From Thiomargarita sp. (GTDB lineage Bacteria > Pseudomonadota > Gammaproteobacteria > Beggiatoales > Beggiatoaceae), in NCBI GenBank assembly GCA_030635005.1, contig DAOVZS010000026.1, forward strand, positions 1-17,006: 17,006 nt of DNA. Reading direction: 5' to 3'. A program made the translations under genes and the position numbers. The notes beneath the pieces are model-generated. The model was not told the origin of the DNA and did not search any database. It saw only the letters and a list, made by a program, of their open reading frames with translations. Numbering within the stretch: the first letter of the stretch is position 1; each line of letters begins with the position of its first letter. This document shows, one piece after another, positions 8,742 through 16,275 of the stretch.

Positions 8742-9263
8742 TTAACGTTCCAATAAACGAGGCATCATTTCTACAAAATTACAGGGGCGCGTTCGATAAT
8801 CTAATTGTGCTTGAAGAATATGATGCCACGCTGTTTTACAAGCACCTGTTGAACCGGGCACACAAAAAATATAAGTGCCATTAGCCACGCCTGCCACACT
8901 TCTTGATTGTATGGTGGATGTTTTAATCTCTTCAAACGAGGCAGAACGAAATAATTCTCCAAATCCTTCGATCGGCTTATCAAACAGTATTTGAACAGCT
9001 TCTGGCGTACAATCTCTACCTGTTAAACCTGTGCCGCCTGTCGTGATCACCACTTGAATATCTGAATTTTCAATCCATTGAGACAGGATAGATCGAATAT
9101 TATAAATATTATCAGGAACAATACGCTTATCTGCTTTGTGATGTCCTGCAGCACACATTTTTTCTACTAAAAAGTGACCTGAGGTATCATTATCTTCTGT
9201 ACGACTGTCTGATATTGTTAATATCGCAATATTTAAAGGTATAAATTCTCGGTGATTAGACAT
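8742..9263 (-). CDS. moaB: Molybdenum cofactor biosynthesis protein B (MoaB/MogA fold)
   Basis: A 173-residue protein of the MoaB/MogA family, which binds molybdopterin and in MogA-type members adenylylates it before molybdenum insertion. The N-terminal strand NIAILTISDSRTEDNDTSG, the phosphate-binding TTGGTGLTGRD motif, the segment GFGELFR-SFEEI and the ending RTRPCNF all match E. coli MoaB closely, as does the length. The start is preceded by an AGAGAG-type ribosome site. It sits 20 nt after the RNB exoribonuclease gene and 22 nt before the M16 pair, so it is probably co-transcribed, although these neighbours have no evident link to molybdenum cofactor synthesis. Whether it is active or, as proposed for E. 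coli MoaB, dispensable cannot be told here. Confidence 0.93.
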   Translation of the reverse strand: MSNHREFIPLNIAILTISDSRTEDNDTSGHFLVEKMCAAGHHKADKRIVPDNIYNIRSILSQWIENSDIQVVITTGGTGLTGRDCTPEAVQILFDKPIEGFGELFRSASFEEIKTSTIQSRSVAGVANGTYIFCVPGSTGACKTAWHHILQAQLDYRTRPCNFVEMMPRLLER

Positions 9264-9283
9264 TTGTAATATGCGCTCTCTTA

Positions 9284-11293
9284 TTATCCTAATTTTAAAC
9301 GGGCAGTGCCTGCTCTGACACGAATTTTATCTAAAACAACTGTAATCGTGTCTCCAAATTCAAAGGTTTTACCTGAACCTATTCCCAAATATCCTTCAAC
9401 CCCCCAGGGCTGCATTTCCACTTTATACCCCCCTTTGACTTCATTAATCACACGAGCCTCTAAAGTCTTGTTCCCCCAAGTTTGTTTTAAATATTGCATT
9501 AACCAGCGTTTTTTAGCTTCTCTTTCAATCGAGCGGGCTTCACGTGCAGTGCGTTCTGCGGTTTCTAAGACTTTAAATAACTCATCAATATTATAAGGTA
9601 AGGTTTCCCCTAATAAATGTGCCATCAATTGGCGTTGCATGGCTAAATCTGCAAAACGACGTAGGGGAGAACTGAATTGCGTATACATGGTTAATCCTAA
9701 ACCACTATGCCCACCCGCCTGTAAAGATAAAGAAGAACGGCTAATCAGTTTACGAACCTTATGAAAACTGAGGGGATCGGCAGTCATTTCAGGTGTGATT
9801 GGGACGATTGGGGGGGGTTGCAGTCGATAAATCAAAGGAACTTCATGGGTATACGCATATTTGGCAGCCACATGGTTGGCTAAAATCATCATTTCAGCTA
9901 CCAATAAACGACTGGGTGAATCATGATTAATCATCATGACATTAATATCACCTTTATGAACGGATATTTTATATTCAGGACGTTGTAACACAAAAGCACC
10001 GCCTACAATACGTTCTTGATGCAACAGTTTGGCACATTGTAATAATTCACGTAAACGTGTGCCAAGTTCATCATCTCCTTTTGCGATGAATTGATCACTT
10101 TCATTATAATTTAAACGATGTCTTACCCGTATGGCTTCGCGACTAATCTTATTATTAGTGATATTGCCTTGATCGTCTAACCAAACCCGTATCACAATAG
10201 AAGAACGGATGTGTTCAGCTGTGAGACTCGCAATATCACAAGCAATATATTGAGGTAACATTAAAACGGTTTGTGTGGGCAAATAAACAGTGGTACCCCG
10301 TCGCATGGCTTCTCGATCTAAACTATCGCCTCTATGTATGATACACGCGGGATCAGCAATCGCAATCGTGATTTTCCATTCTTCATTTTCGCGTTCAATG
10401 CTTAACGCATCATCAACTTCACGTGTATCCTCATCATCGATACTAAATAATAAATCTGTGACAACGCTTTGAGTCTCATTATTATAATAAGGGGGGATGG
10501 CTTGAGCGATTTGATTGATAGAGGCTGAAAATTCGGGTTTTAATCCTGCGATGATGATATCACGATCTGCATCCAGCGGTAAACGCCCAATTTTTTGTAA
10601 GATTTCAAAGACTAATTCACGTGGTAACAGTTTGACAGATTCAGCGGTGTGGATAATTAAGGTTTCTGCAATCTTATCTGCATCACCCCGTAACCACGCT
10701 TCTAAACGTTCTACAAAAGGTATAATCTCTTCTTTTAAGGGGATAATTTTAAAATCATAGTCTGAAAGGGAAAATGGAATTCTAGCGATTTGTAACAACC
10801 AATCATGTGCTAAAGTTTGTGCTTTAATGCGGGCAACTTCGCGATCATGTTGTGCTTTTAACTCTTGCACCTGTTCAATAGAACGGGGTTCCCAATTTTT
10901 TCTATGTCGTTTAAAATACACACGATTCTGAGACACAACCTGCCAAATAGCTGCTAAATGTTCAGTAGTGAGCACTGCTCCAAAATATAAATCTGCAAAA
11001 TCCTTAATGTCTGATAATTCTAATTCTAAAGCACTTTCCCATAATAATGCGACATCAATATCCAAAAATAATTCTTCAACAGTGGCTTGAATATTGATAA
11101 CTTGCTCATGCCAATCCTCAATATTTTTAGCTTGATTTGGATGATGCCACAATAACTTATCTTCAGATAATCGTAAATCACGTCCTTTCTCATTAATAGC
11201 TTGAATTTTCTTTTTGACCCGTTTAGTGGTACAAATAAAGTTAATATCATCATTATGTTGTGCTACCCAAATTTGTCCTTCAAATTCAGTCAT
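9284..11293 (-). CDS. RNase II/R-superfamily (RNB domain) exoribonuclease
   Basis: A 669-residue processive 3'-5' exoribonuclease of the RNB superfamily. The N-terminal 270 residues are not typical of E. coli RNase II or RNase R; they contain a winged-helix-like stretch (about 105-145, YFKRHRKNWEPRS) seen in the alternative, cyanobacterial-style RNase II proteins. The RNB domain begins near 270. Its metal site SIDDEDTREVDDAL gives D286, D294 and D295, but the position matching E. coli RNase II D207 is E292. The RNA-channel motif YTQFSSPLRRFADL is intact. A short S1-like OB fold (about 610-669) closes the protein. It starts its own transcription unit: the 129-nt upstream gap has an extended -10 promoter and a stem-loop after the GAPDH gene. 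A gene symbol (rnb or rnr) is not assigned because the architecture differs from both. Confidence 0.9.
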   Translation of the reverse strand: MTEFEGQIWVAQHNDDINFICTTKRVKKKIQAINEKGRDLRLSEDKLLWHHPNQAKNIEDWHEQVINIQATVEELFLDIDVALLWESALELELSDIKDFADLYFGAVLTTEHLAAIWQVVSQNRVYFKRHRKNWEPRSIEQVQELKAQHDREVARIKAQTLAHDWLLQIARIPFSLSDYDFKIIPLKEEIIPFVERLEAWLRGDADKIAETLIIHTAESVKLLPRELVFEILQKIGRLPLDADRDIIIAGLKPEFSASINQIAQAIPPYYNNETQSVVTDLLFSIDDEDTREVDDALSIERENEEWKITIAIADPACIIHRGDSLDREAMRRGTTVYLPTQTVLMLPQYIACDIASLTAEHIRSSIVIRVWLDDQGNITNNKISREAIRVRHRLNYNESDQFIAKGDDELGTRLRELLQCAKLLHQERIVGGAFVLQRPEYKISVHKGDINVMMINHDSPSRLLVAEMMILANHVAAKYAYTHEVPLIYRLQPPPIVPITPEMTADPLSFHKVRKLISRSSLSLQAGGHSGLGLTMYTQFSSPLRRFADLAMQRQLMAHLLGETLPYNIDELFKVLETAERTAREARSIEREAKKRWLMQYLKQTWGNKTLEARVINEVKGGYKVEMQPWGVEGYLGIGSGKTFEFGDTITVVLDKIRVRAGTARLKLG

Positions 11294-11332
11294 AAGTACT
11301 TACTCTTATATATTTATTCATAAAAATAATAC

Positions 11333-11341
11333 ATTATAACA
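11333..11341 (-). promoter_or_regulatory. Extended -10 promoter for the RNB exoribonuclease operon
   Basis: On the minus strand the bases read TGTTATAAT, a perfect extended -10 element (TGn-TATAAT), about 40 bases upstream of the exoribonuclease ATG. No convincing -35 lies 16-18 bases further up, which is acceptable for extended -10 promoters. It would give a leader of roughly 30 nt and could drive the exoribonuclease, moaB, the M16 pair and perhaps the FHA/kinase genes. Confidence 0.5.
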
Positions 11342-11386
11342 TAAGAATTTAATGACGCATAAACCCCCATACAAGCATAGAAAGAC

Positions 11387-11410
11387 CTGGCAGGCACACT
11401 CATCTGCCAG
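11387..11410 (-). terminator. Stem-loop after the GAPDH gene, possible weak terminator
   Basis: A perfect 7-bp stem (CTGGCAG / CTGCCAG) with a 10-base loop lies 12 bases past the GAPDH stop codon. In the minus direction the bases after the stem are only moderately T-rich (GTCTTTCTA), so this is either a leaky intrinsic terminator or an mRNA 3'-end stabiliser separating the upstream genes from the exoribonuclease operon. Confidence 0.45.
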
Positions 11411-11422
11411 CATAGAAATTTT

Positions 11423-12652
11423 TTAAAGCATTTTTTGTGCAATAGTCACTGTACGATCACCCAACATATTGGTATAACTGCCCAATTCATTGTCATACCA
11501 ACCAAACACAACCGCTTGTGTCACAGGGGCTTCTAAAAAATGTCCCTTATCATGTGTGGCTTGAACACGCATCATCGCCGTTCTGGTATGATTTTCACGT
11601 GCTTCAATCACAGTCGCTGCTCTGGGAAAACCCACAATATCAGAAGAAACATTTTGATCTTCTGAATACACAATATAGCCTTTATAAGCACCCTCTGCCG
11701 CTGTCTTATAAATATTATTGATTTCAGCACGTCTAATACTGCGATCGGGATTTGAATCTTGAAGATTAAGCGTTAAAATAACCAAAGAACCTGAAGCTAC
11801 AGGAATACGGACAGATTCTGCCATAAACCCAATGCCTGACATTTCGGGTATCACTAATTTTAATGCATTCGCAGCCCCAGTACTGGTCAGAATAATGTTA
11901 TTCATGACACTACGGTTTTTTCGTAAATCAGTTGCGCCCGCTTTAGGCACAGAATCTAACACATTTTGGCTAGAAGTAGTCGCATGTATTGTCACCATAG
12001 AAGCGGATAGAATTTCATCTGCGCCCAAATGATCAAGCAAAGGTTTCATCATGTGAGATAAACAGGTTGTCGTACAAGAAGCTGCTGACACAACTTTATG
12101 TTGACGTATGTCAAAATCCTCATCATTAATACCCATAACCGTGGTAATGGCATCATCGGGCATATTTAATGCCTTATCCTTGATTTTAAAGGGCGCTGAC
12201 AAAATCACCACCTCAGCCCCGCCCTCTAAATGTCCCCGTAATGCCCCTTTAGGATGATCACCTGGTATTGTAGGATCTGTAAATGCACCCGTACTGTCCA
12301 CCACCAAACGTGCCCCATAATCTGACCAGCCCGTATCTTTTGGATTACGTGCTGAACGTAAAATTTTGATTTTCATACCATCAACAGTCATCGTCCCCTT
12401 GGCTTCATCCAAGTTTTCAATGATACGAAGCGGTCCTTTAACGCCATAAAGATAATTGCTTAAACGACCATAACTACTGTCTTTTTCGATAAAACACGCA
12501 ATATCTTCTAAACCTTGCCCCACATCACGTCCCAAATTAATCACAATTTCATTAAAAGCTTTACGGGCAACATGATGCCAAAGAGACAGTTTACCAATAC
12601 GCCCCATACCATTAATACCCAATATTCCTAAGTCACCGTTTTGTATAGTCAA
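11423..12652 (-). CDS. Divergent glyceraldehyde-3-phosphate dehydrogenase, TTG start
   Basis: Converts glyceraldehyde-3-phosphate, NAD(P)+ and phosphate to 1,3-bisphosphoglycerate in glycolysis, gluconeogenesis or the Calvin cycle. At 409 residues it is clearly longer than the usual 330-340. The Rossmann motif GINGMGRIG (12-20), catalytic C193 in SAASCTTTCL, partner H223 in TIHATTSSQN, the STGAA segment (257-261) and nicotinamide-binding N388 in WYDNE are all present. It departs from the canonical SNASCTTNCL, and the Asp that usually follows the second strand (INDL) is replaced by INLG, so coenzyme preference is uncertain. Extra residues lie around 45-90 and 120-140. The start codon is TTG, seven bases after AAAAGGA; no upstream in-frame ATG exists. 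It follows the MORN gene by 32 nt. No other glycolytic or Calvin gene is nearby. Confidence 0.88.
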   Translation of the reverse strand: MTIQNGDLGILGINGMGRIGKLSLWHHVARKAFNEIVINLGRDVGQGLEDIACFIEKDSSYGRLSNYLYGVKGPLRIIENLDEAKGTMTVDGMKIKILRSARNPKDTGWSDYGARLVVDSTGAFTDPTIPGDHPKGALRGHLEGGAEVVILSAPFKIKDKALNMPDDAITTVMGINDEDFDIRQHKVVSAASCTTTCLSHMMKPLLDHLGADEILSASMVTIHATTSSQNVLDSVPKAGATDLRKNRSVMNNIILTSTGAANALKLVIPEMSGIGFMAESVRIPVASGSLVILTLNLQDSNPDRSIRRAEINNIYKTAAEGAYKGYIVYSEDQNVSSDIVGFPRAATVIEARENHTRTAMMRVQATHDKGHFLEAPVTQAVVFGWYDNELGSYTNMLGDRTVTIAQKML

Positions 12653-12659
12653 GTGATGT

Positions 12660-12666
12660 TCCTTTT
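12660..12666 (-). promoter_or_regulatory. Ribosome binding site fixing the TTG start of the GAPDH gene
   Basis: On the minus strand AAAAGGA lies seven bases before the TTG at 12652. Because no ATG or GTG is available in frame further upstream, this site decides the start of the GAPDH-like gene. Confidence 0.6.
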
Positions 12667-12684
12667 GAAGTGAAGTTAAAATAA

Positions 12685-13731
12685 TTAGTTCTTTGCAAGC
12701 GGTTTATCATTCATCCACAATCCTTCATATTGAATACCATCAGCAGACTTTAAAACCCCATAGCCGTCTCTGATACCCTTTTCCCAGTGCCCAATGTAAA
12801 TACTACCATTTTTAAAGGTATAAGTGCCTTCACCAAAAAAAATTCCTGCGACATATTCGCCATCGTATGTTTCACCATTTGCAAAGGTATATTTGCCTTT
12901 ACCAGAAATGAGGCCGTTGATATATTCGCCTTCGTATTGTTCCCCATTTTTAAACGTATATTTTCCTTGACCATGTATAATGTCTTCTTTTACTTCTCCC
13001 TCATAAACATTGCCGTTAGCAAAAACATATTTTCCTTTCCCCTGTTTTTTACCATCGACATAATCTCCCTCATAAATATCGCCTTTTTGTATACTTTTTC
13101 CTTTACCATGCATTTTATTCTCTTGCCATTCACCCTCATATACATTGCCATTGGTAAAGACATATTTTCCAAAGCCATGTTGCTTACCTTCAAAATATTC
13201 ACCAATATAAACCGCACCTTTTATCAGGCTTTCTCCTTGACCATGTGTTTTCCCATTGAACCAGTCGCCTTCATACATATCACCATTGATCCAAATAATT
13301 TTCCCTTTGCCATGCTGCAGACGATTTTGCCATGATCCCGTATATTTATCACCAGATTTCCAGACATACGTACCTATCCCATTATTACAATTGCCTTTCA
13401 TACACCGTAATGAGGCAGATTTTTTATCACTTATTGTTTGAGTGGGTAATACTGTGGGAGGTATGAAAATAGAAAAGGCTTCTTCCTCCTCTTCAATATC
13501 GGCACGTATTATTTTTGTGGCAGTATGATGAGATGTATCAACAGCATGGGTATCCACAATATTTGTTTTAACAGGTGTTTTCTGAGTCATGGCTACCATC
13601 AAAAAAAGGGAGCCGAGTACAATTCCCATAAATCTTGGAATAATCCCCATCAAAGGAACGAATGACATTCTTCCACTGGTAAGGCTTATGAAAATGAATA
13701 TTGTACCTAATACTGTTAAAAGTGTAATCAT
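12685..13731 (-). CDS. MORN-repeat protein with two N-terminal membrane segments
   Basis: A 348-residue protein. Two hydrophobic helices (about 2-18 and 28-48) anchor it in the inner membrane. An acidic linker follows (EEEEEE around 80-84), then RCMKGNCNNGIGTY (109-122), a Cys-containing cap common to bacterial MORN proteins. Nine complete MORN repeats with starting tyrosines at 130, 153, 175, 198, 220, 243, 266, 289 and 312 come next, with a tenth partial one from 335. Consensus is YEGEY-x6-GKGKYxFxNGxx. MORN repeats form extended beta-hairpin arrays and mediate contacts with proteins or lipids; no enzymatic part is present. It lies 18 nt after argJ and 32 nt before the GAPDH gene. Function unknown; a scaffold or envelope-associated role is a guess. 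Confidence 0.88.
   Translation of the reverse strand: MITLLTVLGTIFIFISLTSGRMSFVPLMGIIPRFMGIVLGSLFLMVAMTQKTPVKTNIVDTHAVDTSHHTATKIIRADIEEEEEAFSIFIPPTVLPTQTISDKKSASLRCMKGNCNNGIGTYVWKSGDKYTGSWQNRLQHGKGKIIWINGDMYEGDWFNGKTHGQGESLIKGAVYIGEYFEGKQHGFGKYVFTNGNVYEGEWQENKMHGKGKSIQKGDIYEGDYVDGKKQGKGKYVFANGNVYEGEVKEDIIHGQGKYTFKNGEQYEGEYINGLISGKGKYTFANGETYDGEYVAGIFFGEGTYTFKNGSIYIGHWEKGIRDGYGVLKSADGIQYEGLWMNDKPLAKN
12688..13344 (-). repeat. MORN repeat array, 66/69-nt coding units
   Basis: Nine full units and one partial unit encoding MORN repeats. Start-to-start spacing in residues is 23, 22, 23, 22, 23, 23, 23, 23, 23. The two 22-residue units have Lys-Gly (LIKGAV, IQKGDI) where the others have aromatic-x-Asn-Gly. 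Units 1-2 and 3-4 therefore look like a duplicated 45-residue pair. Confidence 0.8.
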
Positions 13732-13749
13732 CTTGTATTATTTCTCGTG

Positions 13750-14949
13750 TTAAGTCCTATATTCTGCATTAATACGCACATAATCATGTGATAAATCACA
13801 CGTCCAAATATGTTCTTGAACATCACCACGTCCTAATAAGACGCGTATATTAATATCAGTCTCTTGCATTACCTTTTGTCCTCTTTCTTCTGTATACTCT
13901 TTTGCCACACCGCCTTGTGTTACAATACACACATCACCAAGATAGATCTGTATCGCATTGATATCTAAAGAATCTACTCCCGCACGTCCCACTGCAGCCA
14001 AAATCCTTCCCCAATTTGCATCACTGGCAAAAAATGCTGTTTTGACTAAGGGAGAATGGGCAATAGTATAAGCCACTTTAAGACATTCTTGTTGAGAAGC
14101 CCCTTCTTCAACGGAAATAGTGATGAATTTAGTCGCCCCTTCCCCATCACGCACGATGGATTGTGCTAAGTGTATGCATACTTTTGTCACCGCTTGGCAT
14201 AATAGAGCATAATCAGGATGACGTGTACTATCAATAACCTGCTTATCTTGTCCTGTCGCAATTAATACAGTGGCATCATTAGTAGAAGTATCACCATCAA
14301 TACTAATACGGTTAAAGCTTTGATTGACCGCATCTATCAGACACGTGTGTAATACTGTAGGATCTACTGTGGCATCTGTTGCAATAAATGCCAACATGGT
14401 CGCCATATCAGGTCTAATCATACCCGCCCCTTTAGCAATGCCCGTGACAGTGATCGGTTTGTTATTAATTGTCATGTGCACTGAACTGCTTTTGGGTACA
14501 GTATCTGTTGTCATAATTGCATGTGCAGCTTGCTCCCAAGATTGACTGTTCAGTGCCGATATCGCCTGAGGTAAGGCATCTTGTATCTTGTCTATGGGGA
14601 GACGTGCTCCAATCACCCCTGTTGAAAACGGCAACACTTCGGTGTCTTGACAAGCGGTTAATTTTGCAACGGCTTTACACGTATTTAAAGCATCCTGTAA
14701 ACCCAGCTCCCCCGTTCCCGCGTTGGCATTGCCCGAATTAATTAGTAAAAAACGAGGCTTGGTGCGTGCTAAATGCTGTTTTGCAAGGATAACAGGTGCT
14801 GCACAAAAGGCATTTTTCGTGAAAACAGCAGCTGTCGTGCTCTGTGTGGGAAGTTCAAATAAAACAATATCATCATGTTGTGTCTGTTTGATTTTGGCAC
14901 AAGCAGTGCCTATTTTAATACCTGTAATAGGAGAGATAGTCATATTCAT
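13750..14949 (-). CDS. argJ: Arginine biosynthesis bifunctional protein ArgJ (ornithine acetyltransferase/N-acetylglutamate synthase)
   Basis: ArgJ transfers the acetyl group from N-acetylornithine to glutamate, recycling it in arginine synthesis, and in bifunctional members also makes N-acetylglutamate from acetyl-CoA. At 399 residues it has normal length. The autocleavage site that yields the alpha and beta chains is in KGAGMIRPDMATMLAF: cleavage before T184, which becomes the N-terminal nucleophile. The oxyanion-hole segment STGVIG (109-114) and the C-terminal region with GRILAAVGRAG are present. The first codon is ATG at 14949 with a weak GAG ribosome site; a second ATG two codons in (14943) is a possible alternative. 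It is the first gene of the long minus-strand block and is divergent from rnfE across 106 nt. Monofunctional versus bifunctional activity cannot be decided from sequence alone. Confidence 0.95.
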   Translation of the reverse strand: MNMTISPITGIKIGTACAKIKQTQHDDIVLFELPTQSTTAAVFTKNAFCAAPVILAKQHLARTKPRFLLINSGNANAGTGELGLQDALNTCKAVAKLTACQDTEVLPFSTGVIGARLPIDKIQDALPQAISALNSQSWEQAAHAIMTTDTVPKSSSVHMTINNKPITVTGIAKGAGMIRPDMATMLAFIATDATVDPTVLHTCLIDAVNQSFNRISIDGDTSTNDATVLIATGQDKQVIDSTRHPDYALLCQAVTKVCIHLAQSIVRDGEGATKFITISVEEGASQQECLKVAYTIAHSPLVKTAFFASDANWGRILAAVGRAGVDSLDINAIQIYLGDVCIVTQGGVAKEYTEERGQKVMQETDINIRVLLGRGDVQEHIWTCDLSHDYVRINAEYRT

Positions 14950-15055
14950 TCATACTCTGTTTTAATTTTTTGTTGATATGATGATATCATAGTCTTTGAA
15001 AATCATGTTGATATGATAATATCTTTTTACACTTACTTTAGGAGATGTATTAATA
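14950..15055. promoter_or_regulatory. Divergent argJ/rnfE promoter region with a direct repeat
   Basis: A 106-nt AT-rich region that must carry promoters for argJ (leftward) and rnfE (rightward). It holds two copies of an 18-bp direct repeat, TGTTGATATGATRATATC, at 14971-14988 and 15006-15023 (one mismatch, 35 bp start to start). Each copy contains a GATAT-N4-ATATC inverted repeat, and copy 1 also a perfect 10-bp palindrome ATGATATCAT (14981-14990). No clear sigma-70 -35/-10 pair with good spacing was found. AGGAG at 15040-15044 serves rnfE, 11 bases before its ATG. The repeat looks like a paired regulator site, but the regulator is unknown. Confidence 0.5.
14971..15023. repeat. Pair of 18-bp direct repeats, candidate operator
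   Basis: Copies at 14971-14988 and 15006-15023 match at 17 of 18 positions and share the inverted core GATAT-N4-ATATC. Placed between two divergent genes, they could be tandem binding sites for a dimeric regulator. Confidence 0.6.
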
Positions 15056-15697
15056 ATGCCTGCTTCTTCAGCGAATGCTTATGATGAATTTATCAAAGGC
15101 ATTTGGAAAGAAAATCCCGTTTTTGTTCACGTTTTAGGGATGTGTCCCATGTTAGCGGTAACCAATTCAGCTATTAATGGGATTGCCATGGGAGTCGCCA
15201 CTTTTTTTGTATTGTTGGGATCCAGTATTCTGGTGTCGTTATTTAAAGATGTCATTCCCAAACCAGTCCGTATTTCTAGCTATATTATTATTATTGCCAC
15301 TTTTGTCACCGTTGCTGATTATAGCTTGCTCGCTCTTTTTCCTGAAGTACATAAGGAATTAGGTGCTTTTGTGCCATTAATTGTGGTGAATTGTATGATT
15401 TTAGGACGTCAAGAAGCTTTTGCGTCCAAAAATAGTGTGGGATTAGCAGCTGTAGATGCGATAGGCACAGCCATTGGTTTTTTATTAGCACTCTTTATCT
15501 TAGGAGGCTTGAGAGAAATTTTAGGCAATGGATCATTATTTGGTTTCTCATTATTTGGTCCTCATTTTGAACCATGGGTTGTCATGCTTTTGCCACCGGG
15601 TGGTTTTATTATGCTAGGGCTTATTTTGCTATTTTTTAACTGGCTGGCTGAGAAAAAAGAAAGGCTTGTCAATCTTCCGCTTGAGAATGGAAACTAA
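15056..15697 (+). CDS. rnfE: Rnf electron transport complex subunit RnfE
   Basis: A 213-residue integral membrane protein with about six TM helices, part of the Rnf (Rsx) ferredoxin:NAD+ oxidoreductase or SoxR-reducing complex. The two half-helix motifs carrying the intramembrane Fe-S cysteines are clear: C30 in VLGMCPMLAVT and C113 in IVVNCMILGRQEAFA. LREILGNGSLFG and LPPGGFIMLG are further RnfE hallmarks. The residues fit RnfE better than its homologue NqrD (MCPML rather than VCSAL). It is slightly shorter than E. coli RsxE (231), mainly in the loop before the last helix. It is the first gene of the rightward operon, 2 nt before rnfA; rnfB, C, D and G are not in the window. Confidence 0.93.
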   Translation: MPASSANAYDEFIKGIWKENPVFVHVLGMCPMLAVTNSAINGIAMGVATFFVLLGSSILVSLFKDVIPKPVRISSYIIIIATFVTVADYSLLALFPEVHKELGAFVPLIVVNCMILGRQEAFASKNSVGLAAVDAIGTAIGFLLALFILGGLREILGNGSLFGFSLFGPHFEPWVVMLLPPGGFIMLGLILLFFNWLAEKKERLVNLPLENGN

Positions 15698-15699
15698 AC

Positions 15700-16275
15700 A
15701 TGGATAATTTAGTTTGGATTTTTATCAGTGCCTTATTGGTTAATAATTTTGTATTTTTTTACTTTTTGGGATTATGTCCCTTTTTTGGCGTCTCTGGAAA
15801 ACTAGAAACCGCTTTTCGTTTAGGGGTAGCCAGTACGTTTGTAATGTTAATCACCGCATTATGCACGTGGTTTCTCAATACTTATATATTAATATATGCA
15901 CCCTATTTACGACTAATCACTTTTATTGTGGTTATTGCCAGTACAGTACAACTGGTTGAAATGATTATCAAGAAATTCAGTCCCACCTTATTTAGGGCAT
16001 TAGGAATTTTTTTACCTTTGATTACAACTAACTGTGCCATCTTGGGTTTTGCCATTTTTGCGACTAATCGGGGATATGGTTTAGTAGAAGGCATTGTGTA
16101 TGCCTTAGGGGCAGGTGGTGGATTTACCTTGGCTTTGATACTGATGGCAGGATTACGTGAAGAAAACGAATTATCAGAAGTGCCTAATGTCATGAAAGGC
16201 ACCGCAATGAGTCTGATTATTGCAGGTATTTTATCACTCGCCTTCATGGGATTTTCAGGGTTATTTAGTTCATAA
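15700..16275 (+). CDS. rnfA: Rnf electron transport complex subunit RnfA
   Basis: A 191-residue membrane protein with about six TM helices. It is the pseudo-symmetric partner of RnfE; the two are inserted with opposite topology and share an Fe-S centre between them. The expected cysteines are C26 in LGLCPFFGVS and C112 in LITTNCAILG. The ending IIAGILSLAFMGFSGLF is the typical RnfA C-terminus, and length matches the family. It begins 2 nt after rnfE, and its TAA shares a base with the ATG of the next small gene (TAATG). The E-then-A order matches the rnfCDGEAB layout of many anaerobes rather than the rnfABCDGE order of E. coli. Confidence 0.94.
   Translation: MDNLVWIFISALLVNNFVFFYFLGLCPFFGVSGKLETAFRLGVASTFVMLITALCTWFLNTYILIYAPYLRLITFIVVIASTVQLVEMIIKKFSPTLFRALGIFLPLITTNCAILGFAIFATNRGYGLVEGIVYALGAGGGFTLALILMAGLREENELSEVPNVMKGTAMSLIIAGILSLAFMGFSGLFSS

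Noticed and set aside
12787..13335. A 182-codon open frame on the + strand opposite the MORN gene
   Set aside because: It mirrors the repeat periodicity of the MORN array, has no recognisable domain and lies fully antisense to a well-supported gene.
12688..13344. Regular repeats of about 69 bp that might suggest a CRISPR-like or satellite array
   Set aside because: The units stay in frame and encode MORN consensus residues; there are no identical repeats separated by unique spacers.
15903..16247. A 114-codon minus-strand frame opposite rnfA
   Set aside because: Shadow of the rnfA coding sequence, with no ribosome site or recognisable domain.
15056..16275. Na+-NQR subunits NqrD/NqrE instead of RnfE/RnfA
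   Set aside because: Motifs (MCPMLAVT, LCPFFGVS, LPPGGF) and the C-termini fit Rnf, and no other nqr gene is adjacent.
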